Positions 1 through 6,924 of a DNA stretch of 11,636 nt are shown here, in pieces. Source of the stretch: UBA11612 sp963976395 (GTDB lineage Bacteria > Pseudomonadota > Alphaproteobacteria > Rhodospirillales > Rhodospirillaceae); contig CAXBLG010000092.1 in the NCBI GenBank assembly GCA_963976395.1, positions 1 to 11,636 of the forward strand. The letters are read 5' to 3'. A program made the translations under genes and the position numbers. Within the stretch, counting starts at the first letter, position 1. Every line of letters starts with the position of its first letter. Below the pieces are notes generated by a model. That model did no database searches. It saw nothing but the letters and a program-made list of their open reading frames with translations, and was not told the DNA's origin.

Positions 1-617
1 ATATCCTCGTCGGGTTCCGTCCAGGGGTCTTCCAGCGCTTTGCCTTCGTAGGAAATGTGCAGAAGGTTCGCGTCCATGGAATAGGGCGCTTCGCCGCGTT
101 TGTCGGTGGGAATCGGAATCTGGTGTTGCTCGGCATAGGCAATAAGTTTGCTGCGCGAATTCAAATCCCATTCACGCCACGGCGCAATCACCTTCACGTC
201 CGGCTTCAGGGCATAGGCGCTCAATTCAAAGCGCACTTGGTCGTTGCCCTTGCCGGTCGCGCCGTGGGCGATGGCGTCGGCGCCGGTCTCGATGGCGATT
301 TCAACCTGACGTTTGGCGATCAGCGGGCGGGCGATGGACGTGCCCAGCAAATACACGCCTTCATAAAGCGCGTTGGCGCGGAACATCGGAAAGACAAAGT
401 CGCGCACAAACTCTTCACGCAAGTCTTCGATGAAGATCTGCTTGATGCCCATCAGCTCGGCTTTCTTGCGGGCGGGTTCCAATTCCTCGCCCTGACCGAT
501 GTCGGCGGTAAAGGTCACCACCTCGCAGCCTTGCTCAACCTGCAGCCAGCGCAGAATGATGGAGGTGTCTAAGCCGCCGGAATACGCCAGCACGACCTTC
601 TTTGGTTTTGCAGTCAT
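1..617 (-). CDS. argG: Argininosuccinate synthase, 3'-truncated by window edge
   Basis: Joins citrulline and aspartate, using ATP, to form argininosuccinate in the cytoplasmic arginine pathway. The 205 visible codons cover about half of a family protein of roughly 400 residues. The N-terminal nucleotide-binding PP-loop AYSGGLDTS lies at residues 11-19, and GTSIARPLIAK follows at 92-102. The family signature GATGKGNDQVRFE lies at about 119-131, and the APWREW segment is at about 145-150. The ATG at 615-617 is chosen because the PP-loop then sits at the usual distance from the N terminus and an AAGG Shine-Dalgarno-like tract lies about 8 bases upstream. The gene is 138 bp downstream of the DUF2207 gene and has its own candidate promoter, so it is probably transcribed separately. 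The C-terminal half is outside the window, so its integrity cannot be judged. Confidence 0.97.
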   Translation of the reverse strand, partial: MTAKPKKVVLAYSGGLDTSIILRWLQVEQGCEVVTFTADIGQGEELEPARKKAELMGIKQIFIEDLREEFVRDFVFPMFRANALYEGVYLLGTSIARPLIAKRQVEIAIETGADAIAHGATGKGNDQVRFELSAYALKPDVKVIAPWREWDLNSRSKLIAYAEQHQIPIPTDKRGEAPYSMDANLLHISYEGKALEDPWTEPDED

Positions 618-687
618 GAATCAGCCTTGTTCGCCGTGAAATGAAGTCACACTCTTGAATCACACGAGGGTGACGGAATTGGCGCGC

Positions 688-715
688 AGTATAGGGAGTG
701 CCGGTTTCGGGGCAA
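688..715 (-). promoter_or_regulatory. Candidate sigma70 promoter for argG
   Basis: On the minus strand a TTGCCC hexamer (710-715, 4 of 6 matches to TTGACA) is followed by a 16-bp spacer and TATACT (688-693, 5 of 6 matches to TATAAT). It lies about 70 bp upstream of the argG ATG, in the only sizeable gap before that gene. This is a pattern match only. No operator or ARG-box-like palindrome was recognised next to it. Confidence 0.45.
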
Positions 716-733
716 GGGCCGCCTTAGCCGCAT

Positions 734-757
734 AAACACCCGGTGTCGTCCGGGTTT
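734..757 (-). terminator. Possible weak intrinsic terminator after the DUF2207 gene
   Basis: Read on the minus strand, ACCCGG, a 6-nt loop and CCGGGT (738-755) form a 6-bp G+C-rich stem, followed by GTTTA. The stem begins next to the TAA stop of the DUF2207 gene. The T run is only three bases long, so termination may be weak or absent. The position, between an upstream unit and a downstream promoter candidate, fits a transcription boundary. Confidence 0.3.
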
Positions 758-2693
758 ACCACCCGCCGCCGCCGCCGCCTCCCCCGCCGCCGCCGGAAAA
801 CCCGCCGCCGCCTCCGCTGGAACTTGAGCTGGGCGGTGTGGCGGCGGTGGCGACGGAGCTGGTCAGGGCCGAGCCCAACGCCCCCCAACTTGCTGATCCT
901 GACCGAAAACCGCCTGCATACCAGCGGGGCGAATAGCTCTTCTCGTGCCACGTCTCGCCGCGCTCGGCGCTCACCCGCGTCATGGCACCGTGAAACTGCT
1001 CGCCCCATTCGTTCTCTACATCAAGGGCAATGGCGTAGGGCAAAAAAGCCTCGAAGCGGGCCGGGGTCAGCTCGGGCGGGTTATGAAAATTCAGCCGGTC
1101 TTGCTCGGCCACAGTCAGGTAATGCTTGAAGCCCTCGATGTGATCCATCAACCGGCGGCCCAGTACCGTCGGCGCCTTCATGATTTCAAAGAAGATTAGG
1201 TTGATGATCGCAAGCATCACCACGGTCAGCGCGCCCAGCGAGAACAGCCCGCCCGCCCATCCGGCCTTTGCCGTCACCTGCGCGGCCTCGATGAAAATGT
1301 TCACAAACTGCCCGCCGATAACAAGTGCGGCCGTCAGAGACATAACCGTCACCAGTCGGCGTCCTGTACTCCCTTCGCGCACACTCTTCAGAAAATGTTT
1401 GATCCCAAAAAAAAGCACGGCAACGATAAAGGCGATAAACCCGCCCGCGATCATGTCGGCCGGTGGGCTGTCCGGCGACAGCACCACCATCGCCCCGATG
1501 GAGGCTGCGGAAAGACCGCCGCCGATCCACAGCAATCCGGCGTTGCGGACAAAATGAATGAGGTCGTGTTCGCGGGCCAGCGCCCGGCGTAATGCGCCAA
1601 TCGCATTTGTGATTGCACTGCGTTCTTCTTCATCAAGAATGACGGTCGAGCGGCCCGACGTAAATAACGCGCGGTCGATGGCGCGCTCACCCGGCGACAA
1701 TCCGGATTCGGAGGCTGTTTTGCCGGTCAGGGTGAGGGTAAAAACCTTCTTTCCCGCTTCACTCAATGTCATGAAGCCGCGTGCAGCCATATCCACCAGG
1801 GCGGCGGTAAAGGCCTTCTGATCCCAGCTCATATTCAGAATATAGCGGCAGGCGGCAGGAGAAAGTTTTTTGGGCGGATCATATTCGGCGACAACGGTGC
1901 CGCGTGCCGGGTCGCGGCCATAATGCGCCCACGCCCACAGATAAAACGCGAACACCACAATCAGACCGGCCAGTCCTAAGAGAATGCCCAGGTTGTCGCG
2001 CGCGGCATAGCGCAAGGCATCCATCGCTGTCGGTTCTGTCACAAACCCCTTTGGCCAGGTGATTGCAATCGTTAACCCCTCACGGGGATTGAAGGCGCGC
2101 GTTGCCGTAACCGCGACACCGCCTGCGGGATAGGCGAACTCGGCGTCCGCCCCGGTTTCGCCAACGCCGCCCGTAAAAGCTTCCGCGCTGTTGGCGGCTG
2201 CCCCTTGCGGTAAGTGAACAAAGGCGGATGCACGTTCAATCGGAAAGCTCCAGATGTTTCCGGTCACGTTCCAGTACAACTCGTCGTGACTTTCAAAAAA
2301 ACCAAGCTGCCGGTCGGTGCGGTAGGTAATGGTGTAAGTGTGTGGGCCGCGCGAAACATTGCGGTCCGCATTGCCGATATAAAGCCGGGTGCCGTCGGTA
2401 ATGTCTTGGGTAAACCACGGCTCCGGCGCGCCGTCGCGCAGCACCTCCTGCACATCAAAGCTGGTTCTGAAAGCCCCCCACCATGTGCGGCCGCGCACGG
2501 TCGGAAAATCGCGGTAAATGCCCCGGCGAATGTCGCGGCCCTCCGCCACCACCGCAATGGTTTCGGTGACGATCAAATCCCCGTCCGCCTCTACTCTAAT
2601 GTCGCTGTGAAAGGACGTGATGGTCTCGGCGGCGCGGACACCACCAATGCTGATGAGGACGAGAAGAAAAGCGGCGGCAAGAACGCGCATCAT
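756..2693 (-). CDS. DUF2207 family membrane protein with glycine-rich tail
   Basis: A 645-residue membrane protein of the DUF2207 family, whose biochemical function is not established. A signal peptide occupies about residues 1-21 (hydrophobic core, then GVRA before AET). Residues 22-230 form the probable extracytoplasmic DUF2207 domain. Likely membrane helices lie at about 235-255, 385-405, 412-432, 445-468 and 476-503. The family-typical segment ARFEAFLPYAIALDVENEWG (545-564) precedes a low-complexity Ser/Gly tail ending in Trp. It starts 6 bp after the lemA stop codon, so it is probably co-transcribed and translationally coupled. Two consecutive ATGs (2691-2693 and 2688-2690) could each be the start, and neither has a strong Shine-Dalgarno. 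DUF2207 proteins often neighbour LemA, which supports both calls. A role in envelope maintenance is conceivable but unproven. Confidence 0.88.
   Translation of the reverse strand: MMRVLAAAFLLVLISIGGVRAAETITSFHSDIRVEADGDLIVTETIAVVAEGRDIRRGIYRDFPTVRGRTWWGAFRTSFDVQEVLRDGAPEPWFTQDITDGTRLYIGNADRNVSRGPHTYTITYRTDRQLGFFESHDELYWNVTGNIWSFPIERASAFVHLPQGAAANSAEAFTGGVGETGADAEFAYPAGGVAVTATRAFNPREGLTIAITWPKGFVTEPTAMDALRYAARDNLGILLGLAGLIVVFAFYLWAWAHYGRDPARGTVVAEYDPPKKLSPAACRYILNMSWDQKAFTAALVDMAARGFMTLSEAGKKVFTLTLTGKTASESGLSPGERAIDRALFTSGRSTVILDEEERSAITNAIGALRRALAREHDLIHFVRNAGLLWIGGGLSAASIGAMVVLSPDSPPADMIAGGFIAFIVAVLFFGIKHFLKSVREGSTGRRLVTVMSLTAALVIGGQFVNIFIEAAQVTAKAGWAGGLFSLGALTVVMLAIINLIFFEIMKAPTVLGRRLMDHIEGFKHYLTVAEQDRLNFHNPPELTPARFEAFLPYAIALDVENEWGEQFHGAMTRVSAERGETWHEKSYSPRWYAGGFRSGSASWGALGSALTSSVATAATPPSSSSSGGGGGFSGGGGGGGGGGGW
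759..815 (-). repeat. GGC/GGN low-complexity tract encoding a poly-glycine tail
   Basis: The last 19 codons of the DUF2207 gene encode five Gly, Phe-Ser, eleven Gly and a terminal Trp. On the plus strand this appears as runs of CCG/GCC triplets. Gly-rich, aromatic-ended tails are a recurrent feature of DUF2207 and some TPM-domain proteins. The repeat explains the arginine- and proline-rich shadow frames on the other strand, which are not genes. Confidence 0.85.
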
Positions 2694-2699
2694 GGCGCG

Positions 2700-3263
2700 C
2701 TAGAATTTCACCGCTACGGGCTCGTTCGCCGCGCTTTGGGACGGGTCCAGCTCAAAGAAGCTCGCCATTTGAAAGTTGAACATCCCGGCAATCAGGTTGG
2801 ACGGAAATTGTTCAATTAAATTATTCAAGTCGCGCACACTGCCGTTGTAATAGCGCCGTGCTTTTTGAATCACCTCTTCAATCTCGGACAGCTGCGTCTG
2901 CAAATCCAAAAACCCCTGATTGGCTTTTAATTCTGGGTAGCTTTCCGCCAGGGCAAAAAGATTTTTCAGCGCGCCCTGCAACAGGCCTTCGGTTTGCGCC
3001 TGATGGGCGGCATCGCCGTTGTCGCTCATGGCGGCGTTGCGCGCGGCCACAACCTGCTCAAAGGTGGTCTGCTCGTGCGCGGCATAGCCCTTCACCGTTT
3101 CCACAACATTAGGGATCAGGTCGTAACGCCGCTTCATCTGTACGGCGATATCGCTCCAGGCCTCGCTCACCCGATTTTTCAGGGCAATCAGCCGGTTGTA
3201 AATCACCACTGCATAGGCCGCGATGACGACAATCAACAAAACAAGAATGGTAAAGGCGGTCAT
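2700..3263 (-). CDS. lemA: LemA family protein
   Basis: A 187-residue LemA-type protein. One N-terminal hydrophobic helix (about residues 4-21) anchors a mostly helical soluble region, probably with N-out/C-in topology. The family core is clear: YNRLIALKNRVSEAW followed by RRYDLIPNVVETVKGYA at about 45-61, and later ARRYYNGSVRDLNNLIEQFP before the C terminus. The ATG at 3261-3263 is preferred over an in-frame ATG 39 bases upstream because it places the membrane helix right at the N terminus, as is usual, and follows a G-rich tract. The length matches the family (about 180-200). It is the first gene of a two-gene unit with the DUF2207 gene. LemA function is not defined in molecular terms, and links to envelope processes are inference. 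Confidence 0.93.
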   Translation of the reverse strand: MTAFTILVLLIVVIAAYAVVIYNRLIALKNRVSEAWSDIAVQMKRRYDLIPNVVETVKGYAAHEQTTFEQVVAARNAAMSDNGDAAHQAQTEGLLQGALKNLFALAESYPELKANQGFLDLQTQLSEIEEVIQKARRYYNGSVRDLNNLIEQFPSNLIAGMFNFQMASFFELDPSQSAANEPVAVKF

Positions 3264-3517
3264 GCCGCGCCCCCAAGGCTGTGCCGGAAAACACCGCAGC
3301 ATAAAACCCTAGTCCAGCGAGGGCCAGCGTTTACAGCATAGAGCAGGTTAGGTGGAGTTCGAATCTTCGGTGGGGCGTTGCAGCAAGCTTACTTTGAACT
3401 TTGTTCCGATGTACTCGCGGCACGGCGAATACGGCAAATGCGAACCGACGTAAGCCCGAAATATGAAGCAATGCAATTTTACAAGTGCTGCTGTTTTAAA
3501 TCTGGAAAATAGCTAAA
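3264..3517. other. Intergenic region between the TPR/oxygenase gene and lemA
   Basis: About 254 bp with no convincing gene. It should hold the lemA promoter, but I find only weak -10-like TATGCT sequences on the minus strand, without good -35 partners. No strong hairpin plus T tract follows the stop of the TPR gene. The part nearest that gene (about 3450-3517) is A+T-rich like the gene itself, while the lemA-proximal part is G+C-richer, so a composition boundary lies inside this gap. A tRNA T-arm-like sequence lies at 3353-3369, without the rest of a tRNA. Confidence 0.6.
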
Positions 3518-5455
3518 TCAATTCGGTATGATGTCAAATGCTATGCATATGCGCTCTTCTTCTGATTCAAATGGAATTGTGTAGTGCGTTAGGGAGGCGG
3601 GGAATAAAATCAAGCTCCCAGTAACTACATCTAATATTTTTTTTGTATTTCTGCGCGGTCCTGTCGCATCTTTCTCTTCACCTATGGATACAACAAGGTT
3701 GCCACTGTCAGGCTCTGATTTTGACGGCACGTTTATATATACGGTTCCGCTAATCCAGCCCTTCTCATGCATATGGGGCCGCAATTCACCACCACTTTTC
3801 ATGCAAATAAGCCAGCCATTTAGACTGTAGTCAGCGGGCCAGTTTGTTATTAATCCCTCTTCGCTATCTTTAAACTTAACGTGATACTTTTCTATTTCTA
3901 AACGGATTATGTTTTGAATTTCTTCCGTAACACCACGTTCTAGCTCGAACAGATTCCCAAATGTTTGGTAACCGTTAATTAAAAGGCCTTGTTTTCTATC
4001 CGGGGCCCTATTCAAATTTAAGATAGTTCTTATTGTATTGACGAAGACATTTTCAAAATCATATTGATTTATTAAATCGACCTTTAAAACATATTTCAAA
4101 GGGTCCTTGCAAAATAGGTTCGGTCTTTCCACTCCGTATTTTAGTGTAGATCGGCACCCGAGTGAGCCAATCATCGGATGGACTTCACCTTGATTTATTA
4201 AATAATCTAACTGATCAAAGAAAAGTGTTTGCTCACCCTGCTCATACAAGCATCTCAAGAGATAATTTTTACTTTTCTCAAAATTACTTAATTTAAATTG
4301 CTCTAAAGCTTTTTCGTATTCTTTAGCTGAATAGAACAGTAGTCCCAGATTAAAATGGGCTTCGGCATAGTTTGATTTCAACGCTATCGCTTGTTTGTAG
4401 CTTGCTTCAGCTTCTTTTAATCTATCCAGCTCTTGCAGCGTTGCGCCCAAGTTGTTGTAGGCTTCGGCGTAATCAGCTTTCAACACTATCGCTTGTTTGA
4501 AGCTTGCTTCAGCTTCATTAAGTCTGCCTAGTGCTTTCAGCGTGATACCTAAGTTGTAATGGGCTTCGGCATAGTTTGATTTCAACGCTATCGCTTGTTT
4601 GCAGCTTGCCTCAGCCTCTTCAAGTCTGCCCATTTCTTGCAGCGTGATGCCCAGATTGTTGTGGGTTTCCGCATAATCAGTTTTCAAGGTTATTGCTTGC
4701 CTGTAGCTGGCTTCAGCCTCTTCTAACCTGCCAAGATCTTTCAGCGTGTTACCCAAGTTGCTATGGGCTTCGGCAAAGTCAGGTTTTAGTGCTATCGCTT
4801 GTTTGCAGCTTGCTTCAGCCTCTTCAAGTCTACCGAGCTCTTTCAGTGTGATGCTCAAGTTGTAGTGGGCTTCGGCATCTTGAGGCGCTAATTCCACGGA
4901 TTTTTGGCTGGTCCCTAATGACTCAGACAACCTGCCCGTTTGCTTGAGTACCGCTCCAAGCACTTTCCAGCTGAATTGATGGTTAGGAAATTGCTTAGTC
5001 ATCGACACAGCTAATTTCTCAGCTTCACCATACTGTCCATTTTGATAGTGTTCTAAGAGGGTGTTGATCTGCGATTGCGAAGGTAACGCGTCGTTGCTTG
5101 CTGACAGCAGTTGCTGGCTTAATGCATCAAGCTTATCGCGATCCAATCCCGCCTTCTCTCCGTCAGCCAGAACGAGCTTCGCAGTTTCAAACTGATGCTC
5201 TTTGATGAGCGTATCGATGTAACTGATCCAAAACCGCTCTATTTTCGGATTGGCTTCAAGGGCAGTTTTGAATAGTGGTAAGGCCGCTTCCGGCTGATTC
5301 AAAGAGGCTGCGAGCACACCCAAGTTATAATTGGCGTCTGGGTGCGCTGGTTGGGTTTGTAATATAGCTCGGTAAAGTCGTTCAGCTTCTTGAAGCTTGC
5401 CTTCTTTATGTGCAGCTAAACCCTGCTGTAACGTTTGCTCAATCGTCAGATCCAT
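3518..5455 (-). CDS. TPR protein with C-terminal putative 2OG-Fe(II) oxygenase domain
   Basis: A 645-residue soluble protein with no signal peptide or membrane helix. Two N-terminal tetratricopeptide repeats (about residues 5-72) and a diverged helical region precede five in-register 34-residue repeats at 194-363, each starting AE(A/T) and containing NL and EAEAS. A partial repeat lies at 364-397. The C-terminal part (about 440-645) resembles putative 2OG-Fe(II) oxygenases of the PF13759 type: GYQTFGNLF, then RPHMHEKGWISGTVY (559-573), then LFPASLTHY (617-625), and R635 near the end. H561 or H563 with H624 are candidate iron ligands, and R635 is a candidate 2-oxoglutarate contact. The TPRs may bind a protein substrate, which is inference. 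Start ATG 5453-5455 fits the first TPR; the Shine-Dalgarno (AAGAA) is poor. Base composition is far more A+T-rich than the flanking genes, suggesting horizontal acquisition. Confidence 0.85.
   Translation of the reverse strand: MDLTIEQTLQQGLAAHKEGKLQEAERLYRAILQTQPAHPDANYNLGVLAASLNQPEAALPLFKTALEANPKIERFWISYIDTLIKEHQFETAKLVLADGEKAGLDRDKLDALSQQLLSASNDALPSQSQINTLLEHYQNGQYGEAEKLAVSMTKQFPNHQFSWKVLGAVLKQTGRLSESLGTSQKSVELAPQDAEAHYNLSITLKELGRLEEAEASCKQAIALKPDFAEAHSNLGNTLKDLGRLEEAEASYRQAITLKTDYAETHNNLGITLQEMGRLEEAEASCKQAIALKSNYAEAHYNLGITLKALGRLNEAEASFKQAIVLKADYAEAYNNLGATLQELDRLKEAEASYKQAIALKSNYAEAHFNLGLLFYSAKEYEKALEQFKLSNFEKSKNYLLRCLYEQGEQTLFFDQLDYLINQGEVHPMIGSLGCRSTLKYGVERPNLFCKDPLKYVLKVDLINQYDFENVFVNTIRTILNLNRAPDRKQGLLINGYQTFGNLFELERGVTEEIQNIIRLEIEKYHVKFKDSEEGLITNWPADYSLNGWLICMKSGGELRPHMHEKGWISGTVYINVPSKSEPDSGNLVVSIGEEKDATGPRRNTKKILDVVTGSLILFPASLTHYTIPFESEEERICIAFDIIPN
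4367..4876 (-). repeat. Five tandem 102-bp units encoding TPR repeats
   Basis: Codons 194-363 of the TPR/oxygenase gene form five exact-length 102-bp units with high nucleotide similarity. A 44-bp stretch at 4354-4397 recurs identically at 4558-4601, exactly 204 bp (two units) away. Identity at DNA level, not just protein level, points to recent unit duplication or gene conversion. Such arrays can change copy number by recombination. Confidence 0.85.
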
Positions 5456-5763
5456 TTATTTTTCTTAAATGCTTCTTCGCACATTCTGTAAGTGCCTATT
5501 TTACGCCCATCGGCAGATAAATTGGTACACTTGGCGATCTGAGTGAACGGAGTATCCGGCTTATCTTGTTTTTCATTTTAGGCGGCGGATTTGCAGTGTT
5601 GCAAGGGTCGTGGGCCGAGGGCATTTCGTTTGAGTCTTTCCCGTTCGAGTACAATGGCGTCACCGGGTCCAAAGTAAACATCAACAGATGTTAGCCTGTT
5701 GAGGCTCTCAAAATAGCGAGGGTGGTTGTTGAAGATGACGAAGTGTCCGGGGCGCGTCCGCCT
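5456..5763. other. Intergenic region between rlmN and the TPR/oxygenase gene
   Basis: About 308 bp. The part next to the TPR gene is A+T-rich and contains a lone minus-strand TAAAAT (5498-5503), a possible -10 without a recognisable -35. The rlmN-proximal part is G+C-richer (35 of 60 bases at 5581-5640), like the host genes, and contains the plus-strand relic frame listed separately. I see no clear terminator after rlmN, only short stems of 4-5 bp without a T run. Confidence 0.55.
5521..5694 (+). pseudogene. Possible relic of a secreted-protein gene, lacking a start codon
   Basis: A 57-codon open stretch between TAA (5518-5520) and TAG (5692-5694), the only candidate coding region on the plus strand. 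Its translation has basic residues, then LILFFILGGGFAVLQGSWAE, which resembles a signal peptide core and cleavage region, then a short polar segment and NINRC before the stop. There is no ATG, and no in-frame GTG or TTG precedes the hydrophobic core. The frame stays open for another 23 codons after the TAG, up to the end of rlmN. This would fit a gene that lost its 5' end, perhaps when the neighbouring low-G+C segment arrived. No family was recognised, and a chance frame is a real alternative. Confidence 0.25.
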
Positions 5764-6924
5764 CTAAACCACCGCCTCTTTTTCCGCCCAGGCCTTCTCG
5801 GCCTGAAGGCGGCGCTCGCGGGCCGAGAGTTTTTCCGAATCTGTTTTCAGCTGTCCGCAGGCCGCCAGAATATCGCGGCCGCGCGGCGTGCGGATCGGGG
5901 CCGATAGTCCCGCGTTCCATATAATTTCGGCGAACTCGTGAATGGTGTCCGCGTCCGAGCATTCATAGGGCGTGCCCGGCCATGGGTTGAAGGGAATCAA
6001 ATTGAACTTACAGGGCAGACCCTTCACCAGCTTGATCAGCGCGCGCGCGTGGGCGGGCGTATCGTTCAGACCCTTCAGCATCACGTATTCAAACGTAATG
6101 CGCCGCGCGTTGCTGGCGCCGGGATAATCCCGGCAAGCCTGGATCAACTCTTTCAGCGGATACTTTTTGTTGATGGGCATAATCACATTGCGCGTATCGT
6201 CGTCGGGCGCGTGCAGCGAGATGGCAAGGTTCACGTTCAGCTCTTTGCCGCAGCGATGAATCTCCGGCACCACGCCCGAGGTGGACAGGGTGATACGGCG
6301 GCGGCTAAGGGCGATGCCGTCATCGGCCATCACTATGCGCATGGCCGCGGCGACGTTGTCAAAATTATACAACGGCTCGCCCATGCCCATAAGCACGACG
6401 TTGGACAGCATGCGCCGCTCGTCCATAGGTGTCGGCCATTCGCCGTAACTGTCCCGCGCGGCCAGGAATTGACCGACGATTTCAGCCGGGGTTAGGTTGC
6501 GCACCAGTCTTTGTGTGCCGGTATGGCAGAAGCGGCAGGTCAAGGTGCAGCCGACTTGCGATGAAATGCACACCGTGCCCCGGTCGTCATCGGGAATAAA
6601 AACAGTCTCGGCCTTCTGCCCATCGGTGAACTCGAAAAGCCATTTGCGGGTGCCGTCGCTCGAAGTTTGCTCACGCGCCGTTTTGGGGCGGGCCACAACA
6701 AATCGGTCCTCCAGCTTTGTGCGCAGCGTTTTGGACAGGTCGGTCATGGCGGCGAAGTCGGTGGCGCCACGGTAATACATCCAGTGCCATAGTTGCTTCG
6801 CGCGAAAGGGCTTTTCGCCGATGCCCGCCATCGCCTCCGCCAATGCCTCGCGGGTCAGACCAATCAGGTTTACGCGCGTGTTTGTCTGGGCGTCTGCCAG
6901 TGTGTCGGTTATTTCACTGGTCAT
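5764..6924 (-). CDS. rlmN: 23S rRNA A2503 / tRNA A37 C2-methyltransferase, radical SAM
   Basis: RlmN methylates C2 of A2503 in 23S rRNA and of A37 in some tRNAs, using a 4Fe-4S cluster and S-adenosylmethionine. The 386-residue protein has the radical-SAM motif CTLTCRFC with C126, C130 and C133, and GMGEPLYN at about 180-187. Both extra catalytic cysteines are present: C119 in GTVCISSQVGC and the methyl-carrying C356 in TPRGRDILAACGQ. These align well with the E. coli enzyme positions as I recall them (118, 125/129/132 and 355). The ATG at 6922-6924 is chosen because it overlaps the stop codon of the upstream E1-like gene as ATGA, implying translational coupling. An in-frame ATG 63 bases upstream would overlap that gene and add residues unlike the family. 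It appears to be the last gene of the six-gene run. Confidence 0.97.
   Translation of the reverse strand: MTSEITDTLADAQTNTRVNLIGLTREALAEAMAGIGEKPFRAKQLWHWMYYRGATDFAAMTDLSKTLRTKLEDRFVVARPKTAREQTSSDGTRKWLFEFTDGQKAETVFIPDDDRGTVCISSQVGCTLTCRFCHTGTQRLVRNLTPAEIVGQFLAARDSYGEWPTPMDERRMLSNVVLMGMGEPLYNFDNVAAAMRIVMADDGIALSRRRITLSTSGVVPEIHRCGKELNVNLAISLHAPDDDTRNVIMPINKKYPLKELIQACRDYPGASNARRITFEYVMLKGLNDTPAHARALIKLVKGLPCKFNLIPFNPWPGTPYECSDADTIHEFAEIIWNAGLSAPIRTPRGRDILAACGQLKTDSEKLSARERRLQAEKAWAEKEAVV

Noticed and set aside
57..572. Plus-strand 171-codon open frame
   Set aside because: It is antisense to argG, whose motifs are unmistakable, and its product resembles no family.
743..1129. Plus-strand arginine-rich open frame
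   Set aside because: It is the complement of the glycine-coding tract and C-terminal part of the DUF2207 gene; the Arg/Pro richness comes from CCG/GCC triplets.
2214..2819. Plus-strand 201-codon open frame
   Set aside because: It is antisense to the DUF2207 and lemA genes, spans their junction, and shows no domain.
3340..3377. Complete tRNA gene suggested by the TTCGAAT loop
   Set aside because: The region where an anticodon arm should be does not pair, no matching acceptor strand lies at tRNA distance, and there is no CCA.
4367..4876. CRISPR-like or intergenic repeat array
   Set aside because: The repeat unit is a 34-codon TPR in an intact reading frame; there are no spacers.
5496..5684. 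Minus-strand 62-codon open frame between rlmN and the TPR gene
   Set aside because: It has no domain, signal peptide or ribosome binding site, and crosses a composition boundary. The opposite-strand frame looks more protein-like.
5938..6495. Plus-strand 185-codon open frame
   Set aside because: It is antisense to the radical-SAM core of rlmN, a typical shadow frame in G+C-rich DNA.
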